A stretch of DNA of 64,000 nucleotides from Owenia fusiformis (Eukaryota > Annelida > Polychaeta > Sabellida > Oweniidae): the NCBI GenBank assembly GCA_903813345.2, contig CAIIXF020000001.1:28631915-28695914 (forward strand), read 5' to 3'. The position numbers and the translations under genes are program-made. Shown in pieces: positions 24,262-37,740 of this stretch. The number at the start of each line of letters is the position of its first letter. Positions within the stretch are counted from its first letter, which is position 1. The notes under the pieces are model-generated. The model was not told the origin of the DNA. It worked only from the letters and a program-made list of their open reading frames with translations, and did no database searches.

Positions 24262-24267
24262 AATAAA
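24262..24267 (+). promoter_or_regulatory. Candidate poly(A) signal for the RhoGEF gene
   Basis: First AATAAA seen downstream of the stop codon at 23532, giving a 3' UTR of about 0.75 kb. A T/G-rich stretch follows. Confidence 0.4.
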
Positions 24268-24485
24268 ATTCTATAAGTTTATTATTGTAGTAGTCTATTA
24301 TTATGTACATAAGTAGTTGCTATTAAAACACAAAATGAATTCCTATGCAAGAGCCTGTAGAGGTATTGAGTGAATGAATGGCTTTGTGAGAAATGAATAG
24401 CCTTCTGAGAAACTGATCATAATTAACACATTAAGTTTTTGTCCCTTGTGTGTCAATAAATCACTAGCACTACTCATCAAAGATT

Positions 24486-24979
24486 CAGTATTTTGATATA
24501 GAGTGATAAAACTGTACATTTTACTTATAGAGTATTTGATAGAAAAGTATTCACTTAACACAGTTTAATAACAACGCGATAAAAAATGGACAAATATATA
24601 TTGTTTTTTAAGAACACCTGCTAGAAGTGTTCATATTGCAAGGTGCTCTTATTAGAGATTTGTAAACATGGTTAATTGGACACAAAAAAACTAGGATTGA
24701 AATAAAAGTGTTTGCTTTATAAATGCATTTCAATGCAGTATTTTGATATAGAGTGATAAAACTGTACATTATACTTAAAGAGTATTTGATAGAAAAATAT
24801 TCAATGAACACAATTTAATAACAACACGATAAAAAATGGACAAATATATATTGTATCTAAGAACACCTGCTAAAAGTGTTCATATTACAAGGTGCTCTTA
24901 TTAGAGATTTGTAAACATGGTTAATTGGACACAAAAAAACTAGGATTGAAATAAAAGTGTTTGCTTTATAAATGCATTT
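24486..24979. repeat. Direct tandem duplication, ~250-bp period
   Basis: The unit beginning CAGTATTTTGATATAGAGTG at 24486 restarts at 24736 and runs to about 24979. The copies are over 90% alike, implying recent duplication. The two mirror ORFs read from it are repeat artefacts. Confidence 0.8.
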
Positions 24980-25575
24980 ACAAATATAACAGGTAAAGGT
25001 TTTTGAGGTCATTGCTATGTGTCGAGTTAAAATAACTTTTCCTAATGGTATTATCTCTTTAAACAACTGTTTCTTTTTTTATTGATTTTTTATATTATAT
25101 GTAAATAGCCATCAGCAAAACATTACAACTTTGCGCAATTTAAGACGTAGGTGCGTTTGTGTTGACGTGTTCCTTGTGTGTCAAGATGGGCACAACAGCA
25201 TGGTTTACTTCCAATGATTACTTTAACATGGAATTCCATTGATCCACCTTATTAAGAGATTGAAGAAAGGACACAAAGGATAAAGAGAATCAATGTAGAA
25301 TTGTACACTCTGTCTAGAACTATAGATGTACTGTACATCTTTTATAAATGCACAGAAGATGTTGCATTTGAAATAATTGCTGTATTATTTTTTTTTTTCA
25401 AATAAACATCAACGATGCATCGCTACAAACGGAAAAAGGAACTACTTCTTGTGGATGGCTTCGTAGGAAAATTAAGTGAGTGTCCTTTACTGCGTCATCA
25501 GCAGGCGTCTCAGATCGTCACATTTCGCCCCTTAGCCTGTATGCATAATCTGAGTGGGGCAGCGATGGTAAGGTC

Positions 25576-26112
25576 TTAAACATCGCTCGCTGAAGGACAC
25601 CACTTGTCATTCCTCTTGAGCCAGAGCCACCGTGAGCTGGACTCTGCCACAGCACCTACTGCCTTAACTGCCGACTTCAGCTTGGATGGTGTTAGTCCAA
25701 GCTGAGATAGAAGGTAGCCCAGCGAGGAGGCTGGGAACCCCCTACATCCCACTTCTATTGGGTACTGCACTGCATGCCACCCCCTTGTTATGGCCTCGTC
25801 TACCAGATCTTGGTATTTGGCTTTCTTAAGCTGATGGGATATTTCCAGTCGGTCTTCCCAGGGTACTGTGAGCTCGATGATGATGATGCTCCTGCTGAGC
25901 TGTGATATCAGCAGCATGTCGGGACGGAGCTTGGTGACTACTATATCCTGTGGGAAGACACGTTTTTGGAAGAGGTCAGTTCTTAAAGTCCAGTCTGTTG
26001 CCTTGGTGAGAATGTTGGGCTGGAGTACAGGCAGAGATGGTTTCTGATGGGCTTTGCTGCCTTCTTTGACAAACTTAATGAGTCTTGGTCTTACATTGCC
26101 CCTGCTGGTGTA
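25576..26112 (-). pseudogene. Truncated non-LTR retrotransposon fragment (C-terminal domain)
   Basis: On the minus strand an open frame encodes a segment with PRLIKFVKEG, then IELTVPWEDRLEISHQLKKA, EVGCRGFPASSLGYLLSQLG and SSRWLWLKRNDKW before a stop at 25576. This resembles the domain found downstream of reverse transcriptase in many invertebrate LINE-like elements. I recognise the domain but not a named clade. The frame continues upstream of the first ATG to about 26112, and no reverse transcriptase is present, as expected for a 5'-truncated copy. Confidence 0.65.
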
Positions 26113-29040
26113 TCAGTATATCAATTCAAAAGAACAGCAGTTAAGGTCATTTTGTTGAGTGAGTTTTTTAGTGAGTATTATTTCTGAAACAGAACATAAA
26201 ATCAAAAAATTTGGGGTTTGTACCAAATATTCAGTTTCCGATGTTTAAAAATATTTGATAGCAGATGAAAAATTAGAACCAGTTATTCCATAAAGAAAAT
26301 AGAATTTTCATTCATCGCTTTAATTGTTTTGAGAAACTTTACAAATGTTCAGATTGTACTTTCAAATGTTGCCTTTATGTTAAATCCTCAAATTGTAAAT
26401 GTTGTGTAACACACATGTAGATAATACATGCCAGACACAGATGTAGTTACAAAGACCAATCATGATATGACATTCAAATTTTTTATTTTAATTTTACTAG
26501 TTTACAATATTTTAACACGCGTGATACTAACAATTGAGATATTGTGTAGATAATAAGCACTATATTTTGTACTATATTTACATAACTATACATATGTATT
26601 ATTGTATATTTACTATATCAGCATTAACTGAACTTACATTCACTCAACCTTAATGTATTTTGTGCTTTTATATTAAAGGGTAATGGCTGAACTATACATC
26701 CCCATAATCAGCTTTCAAGAGATTCCAACTTTCAGGGGATGGCTCAAAGTTTTAAATTTTATAGACCATTTAAGAACCTTGTCAATTTTGAAAAAAAAAT
26801 TACCAGGTTTGACTAAGCCAGAATTTTTTAAGAAAAAGCATAGGTCAGAATTTTTCTGCAGGGTCTCTGCAAAGTAAAGGTAACACCATAATGGAAACCA
26901 AAACCGGACTAGATTACTAAACTTATGACAACCATTGACACAGATTGTTTATATTATTCACTGATATACAAAAATGTAAATTGCTATGTGTATGCCTCAT
27001 TTCTGGTTTCATTTCTATCACGGACCTAAAGTCTGTGTTTCTATGAATGATGTAGAATTGACAAATGAAGCTGAATTTGTAAGAAATTATTCATTATTCG
27101 TAAATGTAAATTACTGCAAAATATCATGTGTTTTATTTATTTATGAGGAATATTATATATATTATTAAAAAATGTTGTGTATCTTAAGCTAAACACTACA
27201 ATAATGTTATTGTACATGTATGAGTATTTTCTCTCTTAAAATGATATATCTGTTTTTAATTTTTGATTTCTTAGTGTTATTAACAATCCACGTGATTAAT
27301 TTTAAAATATATTTAATGTTGTGTTTATGTGTTTGTCATTAAAAAGATAAATATAAACATTGCCTTTAAGTAGGCATAAAACATAGAAATATAATTTGTT
27401 ACTTTCATATACTATTAATAACAGCCCTATCAGAAAGACTACCAACATTTTTGTAATTTTTGAAGCAAGTGGGTTCATGAAAATAATAAAAAGTTCATTG
27501 AGTTTCAGTAGACTTGTTCCCAAAACTTTCTCTGTTTTCAGACTTGGTTTAGATAATTATCAGATACATTGATTACTTTCAGATCTAAAGTTTTTCCTTG
27601 CTTCTGTGTAAAATTTGCATGGTCTTTGCAATCAGTCAGAAATAAATACAACTGTTAAACGAGGCATTAACATGCAAAATGTCACTACCTGCCATTTGTT
27701 ACAGACACTGAATGCTGAACATCAACCGCCGTCCACTAAAAGACCTTATGTCACCACTTGTGGTGGTGACATAACAGTAATTCAGTATTCAATTTTTTTC
27801 TGAATCACAATATGATACAGTTAGACCCACCAACATCAACATCTTTGGAACATTTACAAGTTATTCAGGTTTGATTTATAATTTAGTGATTCACTCATTG
27901 TTCAGGTAGCAGAGAACGATACTTTTCCACAAATGATAAATGGTGAGACTTCCTCATCCTTCTTCAAAGGACTTCATTTATGCTTAAATTCAGCCCTTCA
28001 CTCAAGCCCAGGTAGTTTCATTCTTGGGGCCTTATATAAGCTGAGTTTCCTAGTGGTCAACGCAGAATATGCGTTGTGCAAATTGTCCAATTACATGTCT
28101 CATTTCCTGGAACTTATGAATAATCTTACCATTTGTGTCTCTTCAAACCACCTTATTTTTGCAGTATTCTTTTTCTTTTTCGTGAAATTGTTAAATATTT
28201 TAATTTTGGACATACTATAGAATGTTCTACGGATGATGTTTCATTCTTAAGCTAATATTTTTATAGATCCTATGATTTTTGTGGTAAAGATTACAAACTT
28301 CTAAGTCATAAGATATGTAAGGGCATACCACTATAGTATAAAGACAGCTTTGTGGACCATTCAACAGGATTTTAATTACCCTTGTACACTGTGTGTAGTA
28401 GTTCTCTTAGGGTATGTGGTGTAGGCTTATATTGTTTAATGTCCAGTTTGTTTGCTCAAGCCCAACAATTGAATAGAGAGAAGCAAGGGTATATACTTGT
28501 AAAATACCCTTGCAGCAAGGATGAGACTTCCTGAGTATGGAACATTGTCATAATCCATCAGTTCCCTGTTTGTATTTAATACATCTGCAGCATTACTAAT
28601 TAGTTGTTTAGAAGTTTTTAAGTGTTCAGTTCTGGTGAAACAGGCGAAGAAAATCCGGCATGCTGTACTTTAAGCCAGGTCTTTTATCATATAAGATTTA
28701 CTCTGACATTAGCTGATATAATTTGAAACAACACAAATGGATGGGGGTATTAGGATAATGCAACCACTGCTGTGTACTAATTACTGATTCAGATTGTGTT
28801 TTGTTGTGGTCTTTTAATTTATCTTTTATGGGAAAGGTGGAGGTCTATTTGGATTTCTGAATTATTTATTCCTTTTCTGAAACACCTTCCCATTTTATGT
28901 AAATGGGTAATGCTCGTATATCAAGCATTTATTATAGGGCAATGTTCTGTACCATTCTGTTTTAGGCTGTACTCTCTTTTCTCCCATATTGTTTTAAAGC
29001 TGTACCATTCTGTGTCTTAATCTTTTGAACTTTCCTGTTT
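26113..29040. other. Intergenic DNA, no gene recognised
   Basis: AT-rich sequence with only short unsupported ORFs. The one repeat recognised is the copy at 27660-27775. I see no convincing exon. Confidence 0.5.
27660..27775. repeat. Interspersed repeat, GTGACATTTTGCATGTTAATG family, copy 3 (inverted)
   Basis: Contains GAGGCATTAACATGCAAAAT and GCCATTTGTTACAGACAC, the reverse complement of the copies at 5054 and 14581. It ends in a small GTGGTGGTGAC palindrome. Confidence 0.6.
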
Positions 29041-29049
29041 TATACAGGG

Positions 29050-30990
29050 CCGTCAGATGGGGGGGGGGGGTGCGATGGGTGCGACCGCACCCCCCTTTGT
29101 CACCCCCAAAATAAATTTGAAAAAAAATGTGAAAAAAATCTTTTTTTTGAAAAATATTTTTTTTGTAATTTTTGTTTCATTCGACATTGACTCATACACT
29201 TTGAAAGTACCCAGAAAGCACCAAATAGCATCTTAAAATTTTGAAAATTTCTAGGGGTATTGGCCACCCCTCACACCCCCCTCCCCCACAAAACAATGGA
29301 AAAGTTCTAAATTTATTTTAGTGTTTTGTCTCAGACACTTTTAAAGTGCCCAGACATCATCAAATAGCTCCTTGATATAGTTAGTGTTTCTGGGGGACTT
29401 GCTCCCCCTCTTGCATCTTGCACTTGCATAACCCCCCCCCCCCTCTGGCGCCCCCCCCCCCAAAGAAAAATTGTGATTTTCTCAAATTCTTTAATTGACT
29501 CATACACTTTGAAAGTGCCCAGAAAGCACCAAATAGCGTCGTAAAATTGTAAGATTTGCTAGGGGGAGTGGGCCACCCCTCACACCCCAAACAAAACAAT
29601 GGAAAAGTACTGAATTTGTTTTATATATTGTCTCATGCAGACACTTTTAAATTGCCCAGAAATCATCAAATAGTTCCATGATAAAGTTAATGATTCTAGA
29701 AGACTAACACTTACTCGCCCTCTGGCATCCCCACTCCACCTCCCCCTCTGGCAGCCCCCCCCCCTTAACACCCCCTCCCAAAAAATTGAGATTTTTCAAT
29801 TCTTAAATTGACTCATACACTTTGAAAGTGCCCAGAAAGCACCAAATAGCGTCGTAAAATTGTAAGATTTGCTAGGGGGAGTGGGCCACCCCTCACACCC
29901 CAAACAAAACAATGGAAAAGTACTGAATTTGTTTTATACAGTATATTGTCTCATGCAGACACTTTTAAATTGCCCAGAAATCATCAAATAGTTCCTTGAT
30001 AAAGTTAATGATTCTAGAAGACTAACACTTACTCGCCCTCTGGCATCCCCACTCCACCTCCCCCTCTGGCAGCCCCCCCCCCCCCCTTAACACCCCCCTC
30101 CCAAAAAATTGAGATTTTTCAATTTTTTTATTGACTCATACCCTTTGAAAGTGCCCAGAAAGCACCAAATAGCATCTTAAAATTGTAAAATTTTCTTTAG
30201 GCACAGACACTTTTAAAGTGCCCAAACTTCATCGAATAGCACCTTGATATTGTAAATTTTGATATGGGGGACAAACACTTGCTCCCCCCCTGGCACCCCA
30301 GCCCCACCTCCCCCTCTGGCACCCCTCCCCCCTTTGACACCCCCAAAATTTGAAAAAAATTGTTTTTCAGTGTTTTTATTGACTTTTGACACTTTAAAAG
30401 TGCCCAGAAGCACCAAATATCATCTTTAAATTGTAAAATTTTCTAGGAGAGTTAGCCACCCCTCACATCCCCAACAAAACAAAAGAAAATATTCTGAATT
30501 TCATGTATTGTCTCACACATTTTTAAGTGCCCAGACATCATCAAATAGCACCTTGATATGGTCAATGTTTCTGGGGGACAACCCCTTGCTCCCCTACTGG
30601 GACCCCACCCCACTTCACCCTCTCATCCTCTTTGACACCCCTAAAAAAATTTGAAAAAAATTCACATTTTTCTTTTTGACTCATAACGCACAGGCGTACC
30701 AGATGGTTGCAAATTCGCTCCAAATACAACCAAATTTCAAAATTTTCCTGGGGGAGAACTCCTAGACCCCCCTGAATGCTCGGTTTTTATTCACTCAATT
30801 CTTATTCCCGTGGTGGCGGCGTACTACTTAGAAACTTACACTTTGAAAGTGCCCAGAAAGCACCAAATAGCATCTCAAAACTGTAAAATTTTCTAGGAAG
30901 AGTGGACCACTCCTCACACCCTTCACAAAACAATTGGAACGTTTGGAAGTTGCATTTGTTAATTCCAAACCAATACAGGGAGTAACTGAC
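29050..30990. repeat. C-rich tandem/interspersed repeat, ~313-323-bp period
   Basis: Text such as TTGACTCATACACTTTGAAA and GTGCCCAGAAAGCACCAAAT recurs at about 29495, 29808 and 30131, with degenerate copies before and after. Between copies are tracts of 8-14 C and CACCCC phrases. The copies at 29495 and 29808 are nearly identical. The ORFs read here are low-complexity and not real. Confidence 0.75.
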
Positions 30991-31109
30991 CCCCCCCCCC
31001 CCCTCTGTCTTACGCGATTTGATTTACGCGGCAAAATAGTGACAATTTTATATTCTCTTTTGTAAGCTAAAAATCGCACCCCCCTTGGAGAAAAGTGTCT
31101 TACGGGCCT

Positions 31110-32725
31110 GTATATCATTATGTTTTTGACTGTTCTCTATCATATTGTCTTGTTTCTGTATTGCATAGTTTAAGACTGTTCTGTAGCATATTGTTTTGGA
31201 CTTTTCTATATTACATAGTTTAAGACTGTTCTGTATCATATTGCTTTGGACTTTTCTGAATTGCATAGTTTAAGACTGTTCTGTATCATATTGTTTTGGA
31301 CTTTTCTGTATTGCATAGTTTAAGACTGTTCTGTATCATATTGTTCAGGACTTTTCTGTATTGCATAGTTTAACATGTTTAAGACTGTTCTGTATCATAT
31401 TGTTTTGGACTTTTCTGTATTGCATAGTTTAAGACTGTTATGTATCATATTGTTTTGGACTTTTCTGTATTGCATAGTTTAAGACTGTTCTGTATCATAT
31501 TGTTCAGGACTTTTCTGTATTGCATAGTTTAACATGTTTAAGACTGTTCTGTATCATATTGCTTTGGACTTTTCTGTATTGCATAGTTTAAGACTGTTCT
31601 GTATTATATTGTTTTGGACTTTTCTGTATTGCATAGTTTAAGACTGTTCTGTATCATATTGTTTTGGACTTTTCTGTATTGCATAGTTTAAGACTGTTCT
31701 GTATCATATTGTTTTGGACTTTTCTATATTACATAGTTTAAGACTGTTCTGTATCATATTGCTTTGGACTTTTCTGAATTGCATACTTTAAGACTGTTCT
31801 GTATCATATTGTTCAGGACTTTTCTGTATTGCATAGTTTAAGACTGTTCTGTATTATATTGTTTTGGACTTTTCTGTATTGCATAGTTTAAGACTGTTCT
31901 GTATCATATTGTTTTGGACTTTTCTGTATTGCATAGCTTAAGACTGTTCTGTATCATATTGTTTTGGACTTTTCTGTATTGCATAGTTTAAGACTGTTCT
32001 GTATCATATTGTTTTGGACTTTTCTGTATTGCATAGTTTAAGACTGTTCTGTATCATATTGTTTTGGACTTTTCTATATTGCATAGTTTAAGACTGTTCT
32101 GTATTATATAATTTTGGACTTTTCTGTATTGCATACTTTAAGACTGTTCTGTATCATATTGTTTTGGACTTTTCTGTATTGCATAGTTTAAGACTGTTCT
32201 GTATCACATTGTTTTGGACTTTTCTGTATTGCATAGCTTAAGACTGTTCTGTATCATATTGTTTTGGACTTTTCTGTATTGCATAGTTTAAGACTGTTCT
32301 GTATCACATTGTTTTGGACTTTTCTGTATTGCAAAGCTTAAGACTGTTCTTTATCATATTGCTTTGGACTTTTCTGTATTGCATAGTTTAAGACTGTTCT
32401 GTATCACATTGTTTTGGACTTTTCTGTATTGCATAGTTTAAGACTGTTCTGTATTATATTGTTTTGGACTTTTCTGTATTGCATACTTTAAGACTGTTCT
32501 GTATCATATTGTTTTGGACTTTTCTGTATTGCATAGCTTAAGACTGTTCTGTATCACATTGTTTTGGACTTTTCTGTATTGCATAAGACTGTTCTGTATC
32601 ATATTGCTTTGGACTTTTCTGTATTGCATAGTTTAAGACTGTTCTGTATCATATTGCTTTGGACTTTTCTGTATTGCATAGTTTAAGACTGTTCTGTATC
32701 ATATTGCTTTGGACTTTTCTGTGAT
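31110..32725. repeat. 50-bp minisatellite, ~32 copies
   Basis: Unit of 50 bp containing GTTTAAGACTGTTCTGTATC, ATATTGTTTTGGACTTTTCT and GTATTGCATA. Higher-order variants (TTCAGG for TTTTGG; an extra AACATGTTTA) recur in blocks, pointing to expansion by segment duplication. Confidence 0.95.
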
Positions 32726-33530
32726 GTTCATCATTACATTGCCTTTGACTGTTCTGTTCTTTTCTGTATCATTTTGTTTAAGACTGTTCTTTTCTGTATC
32801 ATTTTGTTTTAGACTGTTCTTTTCTGTATCATTGTGTTTTAGACTGTTATTTTCTTTATCATATTGTTTAAGACTGTTCTTTTCTGTATCATATTGTTTA
32901 AGACTGTTCTTTTCTGTATCATTTTGTATTAGATTGTTCTTTTCTGTATCACATTGTTTTAGACTGTTCTTTTCTGTATCATTTTGTTTTAGACTATTCT
33001 TTTCTGTATTATTTTGTTTTATTTTCTGTATCATTTTGTTTTAGACTGTTCTTTTCTGCATCATTTTGATTTGACTGTTCTTTTCTGTATCATTGTGTTT
33101 TAGACTGTTCTTTTCTGTATCACATTGTTTTAGACTGTTCTTTTCTGTATCATTTTGTTTTAGACTATTCTTTTCTGTATTATTTTGTTTTATTTTCTGT
33201 ATCATTTTGTTTTAGACTGTTCTTTTCTGCATCATTTTGATTTGACTGTTCTTTTCTGTATCATTTTGTTTCAGACTGTTCTTTTCTGTATCATTTTGTT
33301 TAAGACTGTTCTTTTCTGTATCATTTTGTTTCAGACTGTTCTTTTCCGTATCATTTTGTTTAAGACTGTTCTTTTCTGTATTATTTTTTTTCTTTTCTGT
33401 ATCATTTTGTTTTGACTGTTCTTTTCTGTATTATTTTGTTTTAGATTGTTCCTTTCTGTATCATTTTTTAGTAGGCTGTTCTGTATCATTTTGTTTTATA
33501 CTGTACAGTTCTATATTATAACTTTCCAAA
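32726..33530. repeat. 30-bp minisatellite, ~26 copies, derived from the adjacent 50-bp array
   Basis: Unit TTAGACTGTTCTTTTCTGTA plus TCATTTTGTT. It shares the GACTGTTCT and CTGTATCAT words with the neighbouring 50-bp array and probably arose from it. Because 30 is a multiple of three, long open frames with a decapeptide repeat appear on both strands. They are artefacts. Confidence 0.93.
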
Positions 33531-34739
33531 CTGCTCTGTATCATTTTCCTTCATATCATATTGTTTTGGAATGTTCTGATATGAATCATATTGTTTTCAA
33601 CTGTACTATTATGTATCAACACATATTTGAAGCTATTCTAATCTGTAACATATGTTTAAGTTTTAGCTTTTGACTGTTCTGTTGCATACTGTACAGTGCT
33701 GTTCAGTACAGTGCACTACACTACACTACAGCACTGCATTACATTGCACTGTACTGGATTGCACTGTATTGGACTGCTGGTTGCTCTAAATAGACATGTA
33801 GATATGTGATTTATTTACTAGACAACGTTCCACCCCTGCCTCCATAAAGTAGTAATCATTGCGTAGTTCAATTCATACCTGAGGTCTCTAAAATGCAAAG
33901 ATCGGGATGAGATATTATTAAATCAGTTGTAATAAACTTCAGCACTGAAGCGGATTTATTAGATTTGTTTTCCATTATTAATGTTTACCCCGACATCAAT
34001 TGTGTATAAAACATTGATGAAGTTTAATCTCTGATTTTTTGCATCTTTTCACTGCGTTATGTTTTCCGTTGTACAGTACTCAGGTAATGACAGCTGTGCA
34101 ATGGATTATTTTATGTTCATTAAGCTGCCTTTATTTTGTGATAATGATTTTTTATCTTCATTCAAAGACAAGAGTGAGGTTAGAAAATTATTGTTTGATT
34201 GGGTAAGTAGATTGGATGTTCATTTTGGAATGATTCAAAACAATCATTCAGCCGTTACATAGCATATTCTAGAACAATACCCCGTTTTAATGATTAAGAT
34301 ACAGGATCTTATTATATCCTAAGTACAAAAACTGGGTACAAAAAATTGGGTACCTGAAATTCAACATAAAATGTCATTGCCAGAAACTTTCCTACGAGGC
34401 CACCCCTGCTGACTATTGTCTTCTGCCAAGTTCGGTCATCGTCTCCGTGTGATTGTGAAGATGAAAATCGGATGCATAGAACATAGTAAACATAATGAAT
34501 GTGGTATTGTTGATCACATAAAATTATAAAAAGTCACATTTTCTGGGGAAAATGGTAAATCTCGGACACATGAACAATTTAGCATTGATATTCAAACATA
34601 ATATTCTGACAAAAAAATTGAAGTCATTATTAGCTTAAGTATTTGAACGGTATAATATGCCTATCCTTGAGTTTCTGTAAAAAATTATGTCAATACCATA
34701 ATGTTATGATACTTTTCTAGCCTTCTAAAGGCTAAAGGC
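33531..34739. other. Decayed repeat tail, then unassigned sequence
   Basis: The 30-bp repeat fades out to about 33680, followed by a CACTACA/ACTGTACTG simple-sequence stretch to ~33775. The rest is unassigned. A 67-codon ORF at 34059-34262 has no recognisable features. Confidence 0.45.
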
Positions 34740-35541
34740 AAAGGATCTTGTACACCTGCCATTATGATCTCCCCATGAACAAAATGAATCATTTTTAGGT
34801 GTAATATAAAGAATACAATGTTACATAATACTTTGGAAAATATTTAAGCGTTTGGCCCCACATGGGCTGAGGTTGGGGTCATTAAGTTCAGCAAGGGTGT
34901 ATTGACTTGACATTGGATGTGTTCTATTGACTTAACATGTGGATACCATCAGATTCCAATGGAGGCCATTGGTTTCTATTGATTTTCACAAAAATACCTA
35001 AAATACACTATGACCTGAATCGATTGCAAATTAAATAATTTCACAATATGACACAAATGGTATTTCAGATCAGATGTGCAAATATAAAGTTTGCAATCGA
35101 TTCAGGTCATACTTCAAATTAAAAGATTATTCATTTTTTCATCATTTTTTTCCTACAAAATGGCTATAGAAAAATGCTTCAAAAGCAACTTTTACACTTA
35201 TGAAATCCCATACAACTTTGTAAATCCAAAGATTATACTGTTATGATTCATTAATTAATAACATATTTTGATAAGATGTAGGGATGTGTAGGATGCAAAT
35301 GGATTTTGACAGACACAAAAAGACTTCCTGGTTTGGCATCTCTACCCCTGTACACTTTATGATTGAATATTGCCCTAAAAAGTGGCCCATTCATCAATAC
35401 AGTGCTGAATATAGGTCAACAAGATACTAGATTAGTGTACATATAAATGTAATAATAAAAGCAGTATATTTATTTTGAAAAATCAGATGAATTTATTTTT
35501 GTTCATGGGGAGATCATAATGGCAGGTGTACAAGATCCTTT
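34740..35541. mobile_element. Inverted-repeat element, ~0.8 kb
   Basis: AAAGGATCTTGTACACCTGC plus CATTATGATCTCCCCATGAA at the left end recurs inverted at the right end (about 48 bp). A CACCCTGTA word follows the right end. A second, inner inverted repeat (TGACCTGAATCGATTGCAAA near 35011 and its inverse near 35091) lies inside. No coding capacity. Target duplication not resolved. Confidence 0.65.
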
Positions 35542-35814
35542 CTTTGGCACACCCTGTAGTTGACCTTGGCCTCTTAATGTGACCTTGATTTTATCGTAGG
35601 TCACGAACAGGTAATTCTCTTTCTATGACTTTGCGTCTCTGGCCACAAATGTTGGAAATATGATTAAGGTAGTTCCGTATGTTCAGAAATTTCTAACTGG
35701 TTTCCTTGTTATTTTATGATACGCCTTCATAAACTGCCATGATCTACCTGATTCATTTTTCAAAGGGCATGCATAAATATATATACTGTGGGTCACTGAT
35801 TTTTATCGTACCTA

Positions 35815-37075
35815 ACAAGAGGTACGATATTGTAGTCAGCTTGACGGGGCGGACGGGCGGGCGGGCGTGCGGGCGGGCGGCGGGCGGCGTCTCACTTTTC
35901 AGCTTGTCTACAGGTTTCCAGCCAAACCATTTGAGGGATTCATCTGAAATTTTCAGGGATGTTTCTACATATCAACGTCAAGAACTGATTAGTCTTTGGG
36001 CATTCTGGGTAAATTTTAAGGTAGCCATTTTGGATTTTCCGTCCTAAAATTTTCACTTTCAAGACTTGTCTACAGGTTTTCAGCCAAACCATTTGAGGGA
36101 TTCATCTGAAATTCTCAGGGATGTTTCTACATATCAACGTCAAGAACTGATTAGTTTTTGGGCATTCTGGGTAAATTTTAAGGTGGCCATTTTGGATTTT
36201 CCGTCCTAAAATCTTTACTTTCAAGACTTGTCTACAGGTTTCCAGCCAAACCTTTTGAGGAATTCATCTGAAATTTTCAGGGATATTTCTACATATCAAC
36301 GTCAAGAACTGATTAGTTTTTGGGCATTCTGATTAAATTTTAAGGTGGCCATTTTGGATTTTCCGTCCTAAAATCTTCACTTTCAAGACTTGTCTACAGG
36401 TTTTCAGCCAAACCATTTGAGGGATTCATCTGAAATTTTCAGAGATGTTTCTACATATCAACGTTAAGAACTGATTCGTTTTTGGGCATTCTGGGTAAAT
36501 TTTAAGGTGGCCATTTTGGATTTTCCGTCCTAAAATCTTTACTTTCAAGACTTGTCTACAGGTTTCCAGCCAAACCTTTTGAGGGATTCATCTGAAATTT
36601 TCAGGGATGTTTCTACATATCAACGTCAAGAACTGATTAGTTTTTGGGCATTCTGGTTAAATTTTAAGGTGGCCATTTTGGATTTTCCGTCCTAAAATCT
36701 TCAATTTCAAGACTTGTCTACAGATTTTCAGCCAAACCATTTGAAGGATTCATCTGAAATTTTCAGGGATGTTTTTACATATCAACGTCAAGAACTGGTC
36801 GGTTTTTTGGCATTCTGGGTAAATTTTAAGGTGGCCATTTTGGATTTTCCGTCCTAAAATCTTCACTTTCAAGACTTGTCTACAGGTTTCCAGCCAAACC
36901 ATTTGAGGGATTCATCTGAAATTTTCAGGGATCTTTCTACGTATCAATGTCAAGAACTGATTAGTTTTTGGGCATTCTAGGTAAATGTTAAGGCTGCCAT
37001 TTTAGATTTTCCGTCCTTAAATCTTGTCTATCGAGGCTTGTCTACAGGTTTCCAGCCAAACCGTTCAAATTTTTA
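35815..37075. repeat. 162-bp tandem array, 8 phase-locked units
   Basis: CTTGTCTACAGG (one copy reads CTACAGA) begins at 35903, 36065, 36227, 36389, 36551, 36713, 36875 and 37037: a spacing of exactly 162 bp every time. Units contain CCAGCCAAACCATTTGAGGG, ATGTTTCTACATATCAACGT and GGCCATTTTGGATTTTCCGT. The array is preceded by a GGTACGATATTGTAGTCAGC head and a GGGCGGGCGG stretch; GGTACGATATTGT returns near 37168. Not coding. Confidence 0.92.
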
Positions 37076-37740
37076 CATAAGTTACACAGTGATAAGTTCT
37101 AGAGCTGATTCACTTTTCTGCGGCCATCTTGCTTTCTTGGTCAACAAGACCACAATGCTGTGTTTTAGGTACGATATTGTTCACGTCTGTGCCTTGTTTC
37201 TTTTTTATAGATCTAGGATATGGATCGATGCTCAATGAACTTTTTGTACAAATCTGATAAATGTAAACCATGGAATGAGTTATGCCTATCTGAAAATAAC
37301 ATGGCATTCTAATTTGGAAGCCATTAAAATTTCTGAACATTCGGTTGTACCTTAAATAAATCTAGAAATGTTTGCAAGAGTAATCAAATAGTCCCGTCAT
37401 CAGAAATACCTGGATATGAGTAGATAGTTGTGGACCTATGTTCTTTCTCTCATAAATAACAACAGTAAAATGTCTCTGTTTCGCATTGGGTCAGAAGCTT
37501 AATTAGTTGTAAGATCATTGTCACCGTGTACGCGTTCATCCGCACCACCTCCGGATCATCAATCGCATCATTTACTTGATTCTCTCCATGCAAGACAACA
37601 ACGCACTTAACGTGGAGTTTTATGTGTAATACACGATATAATTTGGCTTTGGATTATTACGTGATTAACTACTTTAAGAAATCATTAACAAACTGATGTT
37701 CATTAAGTAATTTAGAACAGACTCAGAGTAGATGATAGAT

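Noticed and set aside
25440-25575. Host gene on the minus strand continuing the retrotransposon-like ORF
   Set aside because: The ORF ends at 25576 and its motifs are those of a mobile-element domain; no splice junction to a host gene was found.
29381-30416. Gly-rich ORFs in the C-tract region
   Set aside because: Low-complexity translations of poly-C/poly-G repeats.
32699-33044. 111-codon ORFs on both strands with decapeptide repeats
   Set aside because: They arise because the 30-bp minisatellite is a multiple of three; both strands stay open for the same reason.
31110-33530. CRISPR-like array
   Set aside because: Units are contiguous with no unique spacers, in a eukaryotic genome; a minisatellite.
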